A stretch of 64,000 nucleotides of DNA from Variovorax saccharolyticus (GTDB taxonomy: Bacteria; Pseudomonadota; Gammaproteobacteria; Burkholderiales; Burkholderiaceae_C), in assembly GCF_030316765.1 (NCBI RefSeq), contig NZ_JASZYT010000002.1:496001-560000 (forward strand). The letters are read 5' to 3'. The position numbers were made by a program, and so were the translations under genes. Shown here piece after piece: positions 63,576 through 64,000 of the stretch (position 1 is the first letter of the stretch; every line of letters begins with the position of its first letter). The notes under the pieces are model-generated. The model did not search any database. It saw only the letters and a program-made list of their open reading frames with translations, and was not told the DNA's origin.

Positions 63576-64000
63576 AGGGGAGAAACCCCTCCACCGAAAG
63601 ATAGCGCTCACCGGTGTCGTAGTTGAACCCAAGCACCACCGCATTGGCCGGCAGCGAGGGCAGCTTCTGCGCGATGGCGGCCAGGGTCGCGCCCGACGAG
63701 ATGCCGACCAGCATGCCTTCCTCGCGGGCGCAGCGGCGCGCCATCTCGCGCGCCGGCTCGGCGTCGACCTGCAGCACGCCGTCGAGCAGCGCGGTGTCGA
63801 GGTTCTTCGGGATGAAGCCGGCGCCGATGCCCTGGATCGGATGCGGCGAGGGCTGGCCGCCGGAGATCACCGGCGAGGCCACCGGCTCGACCGCGAAGAC
63901 CTGCAGCTTCGGCCACTTCTTCTTGAGCACGCGGGCGCAGCCCGTGATGTGGCCACCGGTGCCGACGCCGGTGATCAGCACGTCGATGCCATCGGGGAAG
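63571..64000 (-). CDS. cysK: Cysteine synthase A, C-terminal part (cut by window edge)
   Basis: The last 143 codons of an O-acetylserine sulfhydrylase are visible; the N-terminal half with the PLP Lys lies outside. The phosphate-binding loop [38 protein letters not shown] and [14 protein letters not shown] are typical of CysK rather than CysM. It makes cysteine from O-acetylserine and sulfide. A hairpin terminator lies about 40 bp beyond its stop. Confidence 0.93.
   Translation of the reverse strand, partial: FPDGIDVLITGVGTGGHITGCARVLKKKWPKLQVFAVEPVASPVISGGQPSPHPIQGIGAGFIPKNLDTALLDGVLQVDAEPAREMARRCAREEGMLVGISSGATLAAIAQKLPSLPANAVVLGFNYDTGERYLSVEGFLPS

Overview
The window is 64 kb of GC-rich chromosome (about 70% G+C by eye, lower near 10.6-13.0 kb) from a betaproteobacterium, most likely family Comamonadaceae and close to Variovorax. 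Orphan Bug/TctC binding proteins, Liv-type ABC operons beside CoA ligases, many acyl-CoA catabolic genes and LysR/TetR/PaaX regulators point that way. This is inference from gene content; no rRNA or tRNA gene is present.

Layout. 0-7.2 kb: a divergent PaaX-like regulator, then enoyl-CoA hydratase, acyl-CoA ligase and a complete Liv-type ABC importer; together an uptake-and-CoA-activation unit for an organic acid. 7.3-8.4 kb: two tandem paralogues with a domain resembling the RNA polymerase alpha C-terminal domain. 8.4-16.4 kb: small accessory genes (pentad-repeat protein, dihydrofolate reductase-like protein, zinc-ribbon membrane protein, cyclotransferase, SnoaL, HD, ODP-type MBL, tautomerase, TapT, PliG-like protein), with an IS30 transposase remnant in an AT-richer stretch. 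16.5-26.8 kb: a TetR-headed beta-oxidation cluster (acyl-CoA dehydrogenase, FadN-type bifunctional enzyme, thiolase) with hydrolase, thioesterases, an isomerase and a hydratase. 26.8-32.4 kb: ATM1-type exporter, hydroxyacid dehydrogenase, a large inverted repeat, amidase and LysR.

32.6-35.8 kb: glutamate/aspartate ABC importer gltIJKL with an internal terminator. 35.9-36.5 kb: MqsR toxin with a short MqsA. 36.5-39.4 kb: TRAP transporter. 39.6-41.3 kb: etfBA, the electron acceptor for the acyl-CoA dehydrogenases. 41.3-52.3 kb: a large minus-strand catabolic cluster (two Bug proteins, acyl-CoA synthetase, class III CoA-transferase, paired PimC/PimD-like dehydrogenases, thiolase, FadB-like protein) with a divergent LysR. 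53.3-54.6 kb: duplicated debris of that LysR gene, a DUF6463 protein and a HigBA-like toxin-antitoxin pair. 54.6-57.4 kb: a near-consensus LexA box in front of a radical SAM protein and a DNA-metabolism/UdgX fusion. 57.4-64 kb: housekeeping genes (pyrC, NYN protein, DUF3025, htpX, FAD protein), a CopG/PIN toxin-antitoxin pair and the end of cysK.

The most notable system is the SOS-box-controlled radical SAM + UdgX operon. Next come the tandem alpha-CTD-like genes with twin palindromes between them. Three separate toxin-antitoxin modules lie within 28 kb, each with a palindrome just ahead of its first gene.
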